From Myxocyprinus asiaticus (taxonomy: Eukaryota; Chordata; Actinopteri; Cypriniformes; Catostomidae), in NCBI RefSeq assembly GCF_019703515.2, contig NC_059348.1, forward strand, positions 23,980,156 through 24,044,155: a stretch of DNA of 64,000 nucleotides, written 5' to 3'. Each line of letters starts with the position of its first letter. Position 1 is the stretch's first letter. The notes below the pieces were generated by a model. That model had not been told where the DNA came from and searched no databases. It saw only the letters and a list, made by a program, of their open reading frames with translations. Positions 10,483 to 21,379 of the stretch are shown one piece after another. Position numbers and translations under genes: made by a program.

Positions 10483-12344
10483 TTTTGGGCCTCATGTATT
10501 CAGATAGAAGACAAAGGCAGGCCTAACAGTCATAAAAAACATTCCTCAAGCCCCCTCCTTCTAAGTCATAAATCTTATTGATAAAATCGCGCCAAAATCA
10601 AACAAAGGGAGTCCTAAACAGACTACAGATCCATGAAGCCTTGCCCACTAAAGGATCGAGCACTCAACTCCTATTGGATGAGGCACACAACAGAACGTCC
10701 CTCAAACATGACATCATCAGGAGTTCAAATAATTCTGAAATGCTTCCAAAGTTGCTTCCGGCTACTTCGTTCACCGAATACGGACGTAGCTTTTTGCTGC
10801 TCTCCGGTGTAACCTCGTGGCATAAGGAAGTAATGTCCGACTTGAAACTGTAGCCATACAATCTCCATCTCGCTGGACGAGTTGAGATTACTCTGTGTTC
10901 AACCAAACACTCTAACGGATCCGAAGAAGACCGCCGAGCAATTCGCATCTTCATCCGTTGGCCTACAGAAGTGAAGAGATTAAAGATTTCTCTTCCATCT
11001 TCAATCAAGTCGACATTTCTGAGTTCTCCGCCAGCCCGCTGAGAATCAACAGCCGTACCGCCCTCTGAGAATCAACAGCCGTACCGGCCGCCGACAGCGC
11101 GAGGAAACGGCTCTAGTCATCACACGAGCCTCAAGAAACCGGGTCAAAGTTAAAGGACGGAGGAAAACACATTCTACCTGTGTCCTCATACGATTCAAGT
11201 AAGAGGTTTACGTCTGGGCAGAGATAGAATATTATAGCGTGTTATTCTTGTGTTTCAAGGTTTTTGCTTGTACAGTTTACGGACCGCCATGTCCGCTAAT
11301 TATTAATACTCAGGGTATTAATTATCACGAATTTGTTTTGCTGTATTGTAGTCCAACCAAATTGGACTGTTGTGCATTTTCGCCATCGCGGGTGAGACAG
11401 CAACTGAGTTCATCTATTAAAGAGTCAAATAACAAGGGAATTTTACGAGCCCCGCTCGTAAAACCGCGTCTCTGAGTGATGAACACGGCTGCTTCATCTC
11501 CAGCTATCGCGAAATCAGCTTTCGGCTGTCACTTAATCATCTCTCTCTCTCTCTCTCTCTCTCTCACTAACCACACTGACACGCACACACACACTGTCAC
11601 ACACACACCTTGTGTTATAGGATTATTTTTGTTTCCATATCTAATCATATCACTGTTTAGTTTGTAGTTGTAAGTCGGAAGTTTATTGACTGCATTGTAT
11701 TAATTATTAATTGATATTACTGCATAAATAAACTTTGTTTATATTACAAAGAGAAGTGTTTTGGTTTGTTTTGCATACGCCTGTGTCGTGCTGACGGGAT
11801 GTCAGTGCTCGGATTCAAACCTTCATTCATTGTTTTTTTTATTCGAAAATCGATATTCTTCGGATGTCGATTTTCCTAAGAAAACAATCTAATATTGAGA
11901 CTGTTTTAATATTCGGTTATTAGCCCCTGATTTCAGGGTGGTGCCCCGTCAATGTTAATCCTTATTAATATTCTATTGATTTTTGATAATTGATAATTAT
12001 CTTTGATTGAATTAGAATGATCAATAAGCTAGTGTTAATTTTAATGTTTCTTCGATGTTAACAATTGATAAGTGTTGATTTTAAAGGATTAAAAAAAAGC
12101 TAACATTGATTCTCATCAATGTTCTATTGATTTTAATAATTAATAATTATCTTTGATAATTATTAATTATTGCTAATAACCAAACTTGCTCCTAAACGTA
12201 GCACACTACATTTACTGGAGTCCTATATGAGGTTTTAATGAGTTAGATCCAATTAATTAATTTAAATATTGATTAATAACTACAGAAATAATTATTAATT
12301 ATTTCTGATAGTAACACTGATCTAAACAACCAGTAAAGCCCTAC
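10483..12344. mobile_element. 1.86-kb insertion in DIRS RT/RH gene, class unknown
   Basis: Comparison with DIRS copy 2 shows that copy 1 is interrupted here. The insert is flanked by a 5-bp direct repeat ACCAC (10478-10482 and 12345-12349). It has a GC-richer first part and a very AT-rich second part, an AATAAA near 11720, a perfect hairpin (9-bp stem 11441-11449/11455-11463), a 25-bp tandem duplication near 11040-11090 and a TC/CA microsatellite at 11541-11610. A 5-bp duplication and a polyadenylation signal suggest a long solo LTR, but the ends (TTTTGGG...CCCTAC) are not the usual TG...CA. No protein is readable. Confidence 0.6.
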
Positions 12345-13429
12345 ACCACGACGCACCTGGGGACCAGTTCTAGGGGAACACCTGCTCGTAGAAACAAGAG
12401 GTCGGTCCAAGGGCTGAAAAGACGGTGACAGACCGACGTAATGGCCACGCGGTGTGTCCTGTGGTGCCATGACCGTCTCGGGACTCGAGTCTGGAGCCAG
12501 TGCTGAAGCGGCCTCATATGCATCAACCCGAGTGGGGTGGCCACCGCCGAGGATGCCATATGCCCCAGGAGCCTCTGAAAAAGTTTCAGTGGAACCGCTG
12601 TTTTCTGTCTGAATGCCTTCAAACAGGCCAGCACCGACTGGGCGCGCTCATTCGTAAGGCGCGCCGTCAAGGAGACTGAGTCCAACTCCAAACCGAGAAA
12701 AGAGATGCTCTGAACCGGGAGGAGCTTGCTCTTTTCCCAGCTGACCCGAAGCCCTAGTCGGCTGAGGTGTGAGAACACCAGGTCCCTGTGTGCGCATAAC
12801 ACGTCTCGAGAGTGAGCTAAGATTAGCCAGTCGTCGACATAGTTGAGAATACGAATGCCCACCTCCCTTAATGGGGCAAGGGCAGCCTCTGCGATCTTCG
12901 TAAAGACACGAGACAGGGACAGGCCGAAAGGGAGGACTTTGTACTGATACGCCTGACCCTCGAACGCGAACCGCAGGAAGGGTCTGTGTCGAGGAAGGAT
13001 CGAGACGTGAAAGTACGCATCCTTCAGGTCTACCGCCGCGAACCAATCTTGATGCCGGACGCTCGCTAGAATGCGTCTTTGCGTCAGCATCTTGAACGGG
13101 AGTCTGTGTAAAGCCCGGTTCAGTACTCGCAGGTCCAAGATTGGCCGCAACCCACCGCCTTTTTCGGTATGATGAAGTAGGGGCTGTAAAACCCTTTCTT
13201 CATCTCGGCTGGAGGGACAGGTTCTATCGCGTCCTTCCATAGGAGGGTAGCGATCTCCGCGCAAGGTAGCAGCGTTTTCGTCTTTCACCAAGGTGAAGTG
13301 GACACCGCTGAACCTGGGCAGATGCCTGGCGAAGTGAATCGTGCAGCTGAGTCGGACGGTCTGGACCAGCCCTCGTGACGGATTGGAAGGCGCAAGCCAT
13401 GCGTCCAAGTTCCGCGCAAGGGGGACCAA
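12345..13429 (-). pseudogene. DIRS copy 1 reverse transcriptase (broken)
   Basis: This frame of about 360 codons contains the RT palm: LRPILDLRVLNRALHRLPFK, DWFAAVDLKDAYFHV with the first catalytic aspartate, the stretch around VLPFGLSLS, and the intact catalytic motif YVDDW (12830-12841 region). The downstream 'FLGLELDS' block is also present. It is open through the RT core, but its first third (before GGGL) is out of frame relative to copy 2, apparently from loss of one T in a T-run near 13160. The 3' end is cut by the insertion at 12344. The enzyme would copy element RNA into DNA in the cytoplasm. Confidence 0.85.
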
Positions 13430-13439
13430 AGGGACAACG

Positions 13440-15202
13440 TCATCGGATGTAACGGCAGGTGGGGCCTCGCGGCGGGGCGGAGTCTAAGGACATCGAAGCA
13501 CTTACCTGACTCCTTGTGACCACCCCCGGAACAGCCTGGGACGGGGGAGGAAGAGGCCTGTCCTCGTGACCCATGGAGACTGTCACATCAGGGGCGGATT
13601 TGTGCCACAGCTGGGTGCTCAGGGGCGGGAGACCGCCGCTGGAGCGCCAACCTGCCAAATGGAGTGGTGGACGGTGGTCGTGTTGCCAGCCGTACACACT
13701 GGATACGTGACCCAGGGAACAAGGAAACCACTCTTGCTGAGCTCTTGAGTACTGCAGCCACTTGGGCATGCAGCGCAATTAAATGCAAAAGGTAAAAAAA
13801 GATGAAGATCTGCTTACCAGCTCCAGAGCAGCGGGTTTCGTTGTTCCTGGGTCGCCCGTCTCAAGGGTGCTTTGAAGCCTTTCATGGGTTCTGGGCGGCC
13901 ACGAGACGGGTGGTGTCTGCTTCCTGCGGTGGGCTCCATGCCGGGGCCGGGCCGAAGGGGCAGGCTGCGGCGGAGCCGGTGCAGTCACCGCAGGGGGACG
14001 CCCTTGGCGATGAGTAGATGGGGTGCGGGATCTTGAGCCGCGCCGGGGCAGGATATGCCGGCTAGCATCCATCTACTGCTCTACCATCGAGAACTGCTGG
14101 GCAAAGTCCTCGACGGTGTCGCCGAATATGCCCGCCTGGGAAATGGGGGCAGCAAGGAATCGTGTCTTGTCGGCCTCACCCATTTCGACCAGGTTGAGCC
14201 AAAGGTGGCACTCCTGGACCACTAGTTTGGCCATCGTCCGCCCGAGAGACCGCACCGTGACCTCCATCGCTCGGAGAGTGAGGTCGGTCGCCGAGCGCAG
14301 TTCCTGCATCAATCCCGGGGCGGAACTACCCTCGTGCAGTTCCTTTAGTGCCTTGGCGGACTTGCAAAAGAGCCATGGTGTGCAGGGTGGAGGCGGCTTG
14401 TCCAGAGGCACCGTAGGCCTTGGCCGTCAGAGACAACGTAAACCTACAGGCCTTGGACGGGGGCTTTGGGCACCCGCGCCAGGTGGCGGCGCTCTGCGGG
14501 CATAGGTGCACCGCGAGCGCCTTTATCCACTGGGGGATTGCCGAATAACCCTTGGCCGCCCCACCATCGAGGGTAGTGAGGGCGGGGATGCTGAAAAGAT
14601 CGGGACCGGGCAGTAAAAAGTGCCTCCCACGACCATGTCAGCTCTTCATGCACTTCCGGGAAGAAAGGAACGGGGGCGGGGCGTGGCTTTGAGCAGCGCC
14701 GCGAGCCCAGGAACCAATCACTGAGCCGCGAGGGTTCAGGGAAGAGCGGTGAATCCACTCTAACCGACGCTCGCGGCTACCTTGGAAAGCATGTCGTCAT
14801 CTCCGCGTCAGCCTGTGACTGGGCGATTGACCCCGAAAGGAGGAGCCCAGCTGAGGCTTCCGACTGGACGAGCCCGCTCTCCGATGCTGCGCTCGAGAGC
14901 TCATCACTTTTGTGGGCTCCGAATAAGAGGTCGAACTCGCTGTGAGACGAGCCGGTGGACTCACCCGGAAGCCCGATCGGGGCAGACGAGTGTGCTGGGG
15001 AATGGGAGGTCCACGGGGGGATACCCGGCGGAGGCGGTCCCATTGGGGTCTCCAAATCGCCCCCAGTGCTAGCCACGCTGGCCTCAAACCCGTGGGTAAA
15101 AGGACCGAGGCGGGAGCCTCTGGGGTGGCTCGCTTTCTTATGAAGGCGAGCCGTGACCGCAACGTTGCCATGGACATATTCTCGCAATGAGAACATGACC
15201 AT
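13440..15202 (-). pseudogene. DIRS copy 1 gag-like region
   Basis: Between the right terminal repeat and RT lies a GC-rich stretch of overlapping frames. Comparison with copy 2 (59960-61729) and copy 3 (49990-50845) shows the conserved protein is in pieces: 14777-15202 (start MVMFSLREYVHGNVAV), 14444-14758, 14073-14411 (LDKPPPPCTPW, then a helical segment ending in the block FGDTVEDFAQQFSMVEQ) and 13779-14072. By position this is the gag-like ORF that precedes RT in DIRS elements. No zinc knuckle was seen. Multiple frame changes make it nonfunctional. Confidence 0.6.
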
Positions 15203-15576
15203 CCACGAACGCTGTCTCCGCGTGAGCAGTGCCCAGACTCGAAAGACAGTGATCGTGACCGTTAGAAGTCAAGAGATAACGAGCACAACCAGGAATAACA
15301 CACAATCGGAAAAGCATCTTTAAAAAGACGCGTCTTTAAAAAGACGTTCCGTGTGTGCGCTCTTTTAGAGAAATACATACTCTTTTAGAGGGGAAAAATG
15401 CTTTTTCAGAAAATATATTCTCTAGTTTTTCTGCCGAAGCGCCCAGGGGCGTTCTCTGCAGTGCACCAGTGCAGAGGAGGGAGAAGCCGCTGAAATGCGG
15501 CGTCAGATCCAGCAGAGGTGAATGAACAGTAGTATTCAGCTCAATGAGCGTGACCGTTCGGCTCCGAAGAGAAAAT

Positions 15577-15758
15577 CTGAATGAGTGGTTGCATCCCAGC
15601 TCCTTTTATACCCGTATGTTCGGGAGAGTGGCATGTAAATACCACTCGCCAATTTTCATTGGCCTTTTATCAAAGACCAGAGGTGTCTCGGGCTCCCAAG
15701 AGTGACCCCTAGTGTCACTACATCGACACCAACGTCGAGTGAGTGACAGATAGGGAAC
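15577..15758. repeat. DIRS copy 1 right terminal inverted repeat
   Basis: Inverse of 7645-7803, plus a right-specific 23-base tip ending in 'gacagatagggaac'. A TATAAAA on the minus strand (15604-15610) faces the gag-like region and is the likely sense promoter. Confidence 0.85.
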
Positions 15759-16534
15759 CAAGGTTATGTAGCTCCAATTTCAGCTTAGTTTTCTCTGATT
15801 CCAGTTTATTTACTTATTAACTAAACTAATTTAAGTTTTGCCTTTTCCAGTGTCAATACTTTATATATTTCTTTCCAATATATGGTTCATGGTTATCTTG
15901 CTTGGAGTGTCTTTCTGTGACTCAGTGTCTGAGCCACTTCCCACAGGTGCCACTTGGGTGCTGTCCAAATCATCTTCTTTAAAAAAAGAAGTTAGCAACG
16001 TTAGGGAGTGATAGGAACGCTTTGATTGTTGTAAAACTGTCTCTGCCAGAATGTTGTTTTCACTACATGCTTCTTAACTAACTTTGTAGATTGTAAGCAT
16101 GAGCTTTACCCTTCACTTTTCACTGTTTGGTCCTGGTTTGTCACTGGCGCATCTTCATCTTGAGTGTCTAATGTTTCAAGAGAGAGGAGAACGTTATCTA
16201 GCTATCTGCTAAAAGATAAGACGTGGTACTCAATCCAAAACAGCAGAATAGTATTTAAAATGGAGGCAAAAAAATAAATAAAAATGAATCACTTTCTGAG
16301 CTACCGAACACTTAACAACAGAAACACTAGGAAAAACATTACTGCTCATGAGACTGTCCAAGCGGAGCCAATGTGACGGCCGTGTAAGGCATTGTATCTT
16401 CCGTTGCTGCAGGTAACGTCCTGCTGGTAGTTCTGGGATTCCCCAAAACATTGGAGATTCGTCGCCATTTTTTTGTTTTTTTTGCTTGAATATCACCTTC
16501 TTTTCCTCTTGGCACCATGTTTGAACTCAAATGA
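15759..16534. other. No recognisable gene
   Basis: AT-rich sequence with short open frames only. Nothing identified. Confidence 0.4.
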
Positions 16535-17671
16535 AGATTTTTAGAAGAATTTCTCAGGTCTTTTAGTCCATACAAAGTAAGTGAATGGGTGCCAAAATTC
16601 TGAAGCTCCAAATATCACATAAAGGCCTGTTCACACCAAGTCCGTTTTTTCGGTATGAATGGTCGTTCCAACCAAGCTTGTACGGTAACAATGGATTCTG
16701 ATTGTGCTATTCACATCAGGTCTGACAAATCGTCCGGCGACAATCTGAGGAGAGTGTTCCGATTTTATTTATTTTTTCTGCGGACTGCGATGAAACTGAC
16801 TGACCAATGAAATAAGAGATTAAAATAAGTCACTGCAGCAGCTCAATCCAGCATGTTGGTGGTGCTAATCAACTGGAAAACACCGGCATTGGACGTGCAG
16901 CTGATACACCCCTGAAAATAATATTAAAAATAAATAGTTGCAGTTCATGAAACCTTATGCTTATGTTTTTTTGTCTTAATGTACATCATATGAACATCAC
17001 TGTGCCTGTTATATTCTCATGGCATTTAAAATAGCAATGAGGTTAAGCTCATAGTAAAAAGACACTTTACATGCTATATTTTGCTGTACACAAACGAATT
17101 GCAGAACCACGCTGCTATTTTTATTGCAAATGTAATATAACAAAGCATTTCAATAATTAAAAAAAAAGAAATTGGTGTGAATAGACTTTCAGTTGGAAGT
17201 TCGTTTTGCAAAATCATCATTTGGTGTGAACAGGCCTTAAATCAGCATAAATGTAATCCATAAGACTCCGGTGATTAAATCAATGTCTTCAGAAGAATTA
17301 TGATAGGTGTGGGTGAGAAACAGATCAATATTTAAGTCATTTTTTTACTATAAATTCTTCTCCCTGCTCAGTCAGTCTCCGCTTTAACTTTCTCTTTTTT
17401 ATTCTTCTTCTTGTGTTTTTGGTGATTCACATTTTTAATGCATGTCGACCCCTAATGTGCATGGAGAAGAATTTTTAGCTAAAAAGGACATACATATTGA
17501 TCTGTTTCTCACCCACACCTATCATATCACTTCTAAAGGTATGGATTCAAAAACTGGAGTCATGTGGATTACTTTTACCATGGCTATATGTGCTTTTTGG
17601 AGCGTCAAAATTTTGGCACCCATTCACTTGCATTTATGGACCTAGATAGCTGAAATATTCTTCTAAAAATC
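16535..17671. repeat. Foldback (long inverted repeat) element
   Basis: A left arm (16535-16622 plus 17241-17345) and a right arm (17481-17671) are inverted copies. Shared blocks include 'gatttttagaagaat', 'gtgaatgggtgccaaaatt', 'taatccataagactcc'/'taatccacatgactcc' and 'gataggtgtgggtgagaaac'. The arms are about 190 bases when the MITE in the left arm is removed. The inner spacer is AT- and TTC-rich. The transcript would fold into a long hairpin. It encodes no protein. Confidence 0.8.
16623..17237. mobile_element. PIF/Harbinger-type MITE in left arm of the foldback
   Basis: The terminal inverted repeat begins AGGCCTGTTCACACCAA at the left and is mirrored at the right (17221-17237). It is flanked on both sides by the trinucleotide TAA (16620-16622, 17238-17240), the TWA target preferred by PIF/Harbinger. 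It is 615 bp long with no transposase frame. The right arm of the foldback gives the uninterrupted version of the target. Confidence 0.8.
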
Positions 17672-17822
17672 AAAATTTGTATTCTGCATAAGAAAGAAAG
17701 TCATATACATCTGGGATGGGATGAGGTTGAGCAAATGATGAGAGACAATACATCTGGCCATCTAAAATCAATTAATAGCATAATTCTCTCTCTCCTGCAT
17801 ATATATGCACACACTCTTTGGG

Positions 17823-18243
17823 CATTTTCTCCCCAGTTTGTCATGCCCTATTCCCAATGTGCTCTAGGTCCTCGTGGTTGCGTAGTGACTCCCCTCAATC
17901 CAGGTGGCGGAGGACAAATCTCAGTTGTCTCCACGTCTGAGACAGTCAATATGCGCATCTTATCACGTGGCTTGTTGAGTGCGTTACCACGGAGACCTAG
18001 CGCATTTGAAGGCTTCGCGCTATTTTCCACGGCATCCACGCACAACTCACCACGTGCCTCACATTATACCACATTATAGCGACCACGAGGAGGTTAACCC
18101 AACATGACTCTACCCACCTTAGCAACCGGGCCAGTTGGTTGCTTAGGAAGCCTGACTGGAGTCACTCAGCATGCCCTGGATTCGAACTTGTGACTCCAGG
18201 TGTGGTAGTCAGCGTCTTTACTTGCTGAGCTACCCAGGCCCCC
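17823..18243 (-). mobile_element. tRNA-derived SINE, minus strand
   Basis: Full-length relative of the SINE at 2269, read on the minus strand. The tRNA-like head is at the right ('gctgagctacccaggccccc') with the B-box-like part near 18180. The tail is at the left ('cattttctccccag'). No clean target duplication was found. Confidence 0.85.
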
Positions 18244-18924
18244 AATTAACTGGTTATTAACCGATTACCAACATTTAAAAATAAAGTTTTCACTCTGGAA
18301 CAATTGAATGGGACTTCAATCCCATTTTCAGATAAATTCTGCAAAAAACAAAAAAAAAAAACAAAACAAAAAAAAAAAAAACGTGTTTGTTTTCCTTTTT
18401 CGTTTTCTGTGCAGAGAATGCTGATGATCAGATTGTGAGGCAATTTCATTAAAGTTAGAATGAGGGCCAGATAAAATGATTAGTGAGCCGCCAATTGAAT
18501 AGCCCTGTCCTACTGATTAGTCAATATTTTCATGTTTGCTTTGTGAGAAGCTAAATGGGTCAAAAGTTAATAAGTACAGTATGTCTGCTTAACATTGTGC
18601 ATGTGGCCTATATACACAACAGTTTGTTTGTTTAAGGAGAGAGTTCTATTTTTGATCAGATTTGCCATCCTATAGACAAACGTAATGAAATGAATCATAG
18701 GGCTAACTGAAAGTTTAGTGGAACAAAGTTGAGTCAATATCACAGGTAAATGAAAAACTAAAAGACTGAAGACCATGTCAGATTGCTCTACCATTGAGAT
18801 TTCTGGTCTAGTATCACTGAGGTCTTCAACTGCGGTTTGAAAGCAGCAGACAGCCCTATTGATTTTCGAATGAATCCAGCACACTGCTATGGGCACTGTG
18901 CGCTAGAAGCATTGATCGCACTAT
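18244..18924. other. No recognisable gene
   Basis: Contains an A-rich run around 18345-18380. No gene or repeat could be identified. Confidence 0.4.
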
Positions 18925-19470
18925 TTAAATTGGGCAACAGTAGGCCGAAAGCTGGCTCTATGCTTAGCAAAATTTGAACCACTGCCCCCAGTGGCCAAAG
19001 CTGGAAGTGTTGTTGAACATATGGGCCTGTGTGAGCTCCAGTGTCCGGGTGAAATGGGTGGCTCCAAAAGCTAGGTGTAACTAGTTGTCAGTGATGTAAT
19101 ACAGTCAACAGTAGGGTTGTGCAAAATTCTGAATTTCAGAATTGACATTAAATTCATGATTTGGAATTCAAATTGAATTGGCCACGCCTAACATGAAGTT
19201 TAATTAGAATTCTTCATACAATTCCAAATGGTGCACAACCCTGGTAAACAGGAGTGCATATTTTAGTAATAAGTAATTGTAGAGAAAAAAATGCAACCTC
19301 AAAATCGTTCTTACTATTGTTGAATGCTATGACCTCCTGGTTTCCATAACCTTTGTTGCAGAGGTTTCTCACTCAACATGCTATCATGATGAAGATGAAC
19401 ACATTTGAATACATGCAAAAAATGGATGATAAGGGGTCAGCAGATTCAACAGAATGCCCACCTCTTCAGC
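18925..19470 (+). repeat. Unnamed interspersed repeat, copy B
   Basis: Collinear with 45680-49330 and, distally, with 59-330. The most conserved block is at 18980-19015, containing the hairpin CCACTGCCCCCAGTGG followed by 'ccaaagctggaagtgttg'. A later shared block is 'gtaatacagtcaacag'. It is split by a hAT MITE at 19112-19243. It has no open frame of note. The family is not recognised. Confidence 0.65.
19112..19243. mobile_element. hAT-type MITE, 132 bp
   Basis: Terminal inverted repeats TAGGGTTGTGCA and (inverse) CAGGGTTGTGCA flank a short AT-rich core. The flanking octamers GTCAACAG (19104-19111) and GTAAACAG (19244-19251) match at 7 of 8 positions. An 8-bp duplication is the hAT signature. 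Copy C of the host repeat shows the empty site. Confidence 0.75.
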
Positions 19471-20336
19471 CCCCACTACACCACTGCATCTGACACCCCA
19501 CTTTCAGCACTACAGATTATTACATTTGTTATCAGGTCAAACATTATTTTAATCTCTTAATTAATGTGAGCTCATAAAAGTTACATGCTTAATAATTATA
19601 AAAGTATCAGCAAAATGCTATTTAAAATAGCTTTGGTTGGAGTACAGCATGTCATGCCGCAGGACTTGTCAATTTCCCAAGAAACTACCCAAATACCCTA
19701 TGTTATTAATATTACCACTTATTACCACTAAATTTGCATGTTATATTTGTAACATAGACATAGTAATATGAAGTGTTAAAACAGATTTTTGTTCAGTTAA
19801 ACAAGAGAGATGCAAACACATCTGGTGATGCTGCAGGGCCATGATGTCTTTGAGGGAATGAGTATTAGGCTAGATGGGAGATGTGTGTGCTGGGAATATT
19901 TTACATGCTGGAGTCGAAGAGGGGCTGAATAAGGATATTGATTACTGCTGGGATCACCGGGCCATGAGCATATCTCTGTCCAACAATGTAATCATCAGAA
20001 CACCAATTGTAATTCACTAGATGCTATAGCCGCATCAAAATGAGCCGCATAATGGAGCCAGGGAGAGGGAGCTGACAGAGGCTGAATGTGTTTGCTCTCA
20101 GATGTCCTTCAGCTCATTAGGATCTCATAACACAGAGGTTTATGCCCCCAGCTTATAATACTATACTAACAGGGAAAACATACTGATAGTTAAGGTCATT
20201 AAAAGTTGTATGGCAAAATATGGGATTTACACACAGCCGTGTGATTGTGTTGAATACTTAATAGAAATACAGGCAATATATAAACTGTAAAGAAATAGCT
20301 CATCCAAAAATGAAAATTCTGTCATAATTCACCCTA
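19471..20336. other. No recognisable gene
   Basis: AT-rich. The last 30 bases ('gaaaattctgtcataattca') are the beginning of a common cyprinid repeat that resumes at 24440 after the LTR element. Confidence 0.45.
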
Positions 20337-20831
20337 TGTCACGACCCTGTCAGGACTGCCCTTCCTTTTCTGTCTATTTTGGTGGGTGTGTGTGTGTGTG
20401 TGTGCCTGTCGTCTGTCTGAGTACAGTGCTTGATCTTTGTTTGTGTTTGCCTTGTGTTCTCCCTACTCAGCTTCCTCATTTCCCCTTACCACACTCACTC
20501 GTTTCAGTCCTTGTTGAGTCCTCATTCATGTTCATTGGTTTCACCCGATACTTGTGTGCTTTCCCCTCTATATATTATATTGTGCCTTCTTCCATCATGT
20601 CTGTGCCAGATTGTTTTGTGAGTTCTGTGAGATGGTTAGTTCCTGTTTCCAGTCAGTTTGTGGATCTTCAGTCAGGACATGTGTTTATGTTTATTACTCA
20701 GTTTGATTATTTCTGTTTATTATTATTTTTTCCCCTAGTGAGATTTTTAGTTTGTATTTAGTTTTATTTAGAAAAAAAAAGCCCTTTTGAATTGCTCCAC
20801 TGTGTTTGGGTACTACCTCTGTTACGTGACA
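20337..20831 (+). repeat. 5' LTR of the 20.3-24.4 kb element
   Basis: About 495 bp, beginning TGTCACGACC and ending ACGTGACA, with a GT microsatellite at 20388-20405 and a degraded polyadenylation region near 20770. Its end matches the element's 3' end. Confidence 0.55.
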
Positions 20832-20900
20832 GTAACAGTCTGACCAACACTGGTCCCAGCAACAAGCATTTTCCTTTACCCAGCTCCTGTTCGCAAGGAG

Positions 20901-21131
20901 TTGGTCACCAAATGTACAACCCAGATCAACAACTTTCTGACCCACCCTCAGAGCGGTCGACCCATTGGAGTTTACTCTCAAGAGCTCATCAATGAGGCCC
21001 ACAAGTTGTGCTTTGGTGAGATCCTCTTAAAACAACTTTTTCTGACTGGTCTGGAAAAACCATTCAGTGCGAAGGAGCTGGGTGAAATTTTTTTTGACCC
21101 TGTAGGACCCATAAATTTATATGTAGAATGA
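20901..21131 (+). CDS. Unidentified small ORF downstream of the LTR
   Basis: This is a 76-codon open frame that is also open upstream to about 20880. It contains segments such as SGRPIGVYSQELINEAHK and EKPFSAKELGEIFFDP. It looks protein-like rather than random, with balanced composition and a regular amphipathic pattern. I do not recognise the family. Its position just after the LTR fits a remnant of a gag or of a captured gene. The stop falls before an AT-rich stretch. Confidence 0.3.
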   Translation: MVTKCTTQINNFLTHPQSGRPIGVYSQELINEAHKLCFGEILLKQLFLTGLEKPFSAKELGEIFFDPVGPINLYVE

Positions 21132-21379
21132 GGTTGATAATGTATCAATTTCTTTATTATATGGTTTGTTAAACTTAGTTTTCTGCGCTCCCTCTGTGGT
21201 AGATAGGATGCAGTGCACCTGCTTTTGCTGTTACTGTAGGCAACCATTTTAAACAGGAAGTGATGTGGCAAAGGGAGCGTGGGAGTGGAGACAGTTTTTT
21301 TACCTTCACTTGCAACTATCTCTTCACATTGTTTTATTTTTACTTGCTATTTTCTGTAATCCAATTAATTCAATGTGTT

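Larger units (their letters stand above)
7599..15758 (-). mobile_element. DIRS1-like tyrosine-recombinase retrotransposon, copy 1
   Basis: This is an 8160-bp element read on the minus strand: gag-like region, reverse transcriptase, RNase H, then tyrosine recombinase. Its borders were set by two independent signs. The terminal inverted repeats pair 7645-7803 with 15577-15735. The internal complementary region at 7874-7981 is the reverse complement of the right end joined to the left end. Without the 1862-bp insertion at 10483-12344 the length would be about 6.3 kb, matching copy 2 (6360 bp). There is no LTR and no obvious target duplication, as expected for DIRS elements. Frameshifts in all genes show it is not functional as it stands. 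Confidence 0.92.

Noticed and set aside
11541..11610. CRISPR-like or clustered repeat
   Set aside because: It is a simple TC/CA microsatellite; no spacers exist, and the genome is eukaryotic.
10483..12344. hAT or other DNA transposon
   Set aside because: The ends are not inverted repeats and the flanking match is 5 bp, not 8, so a DNA-transposon call was not made.
13566..15190. Plus-strand ORFs across the DIRS gag-like regions
   Set aside because: They are antisense shadows of GC-rich minus-strand coding sequence; the minus-strand peptide blocks, not the plus ones, are conserved across the three copies.
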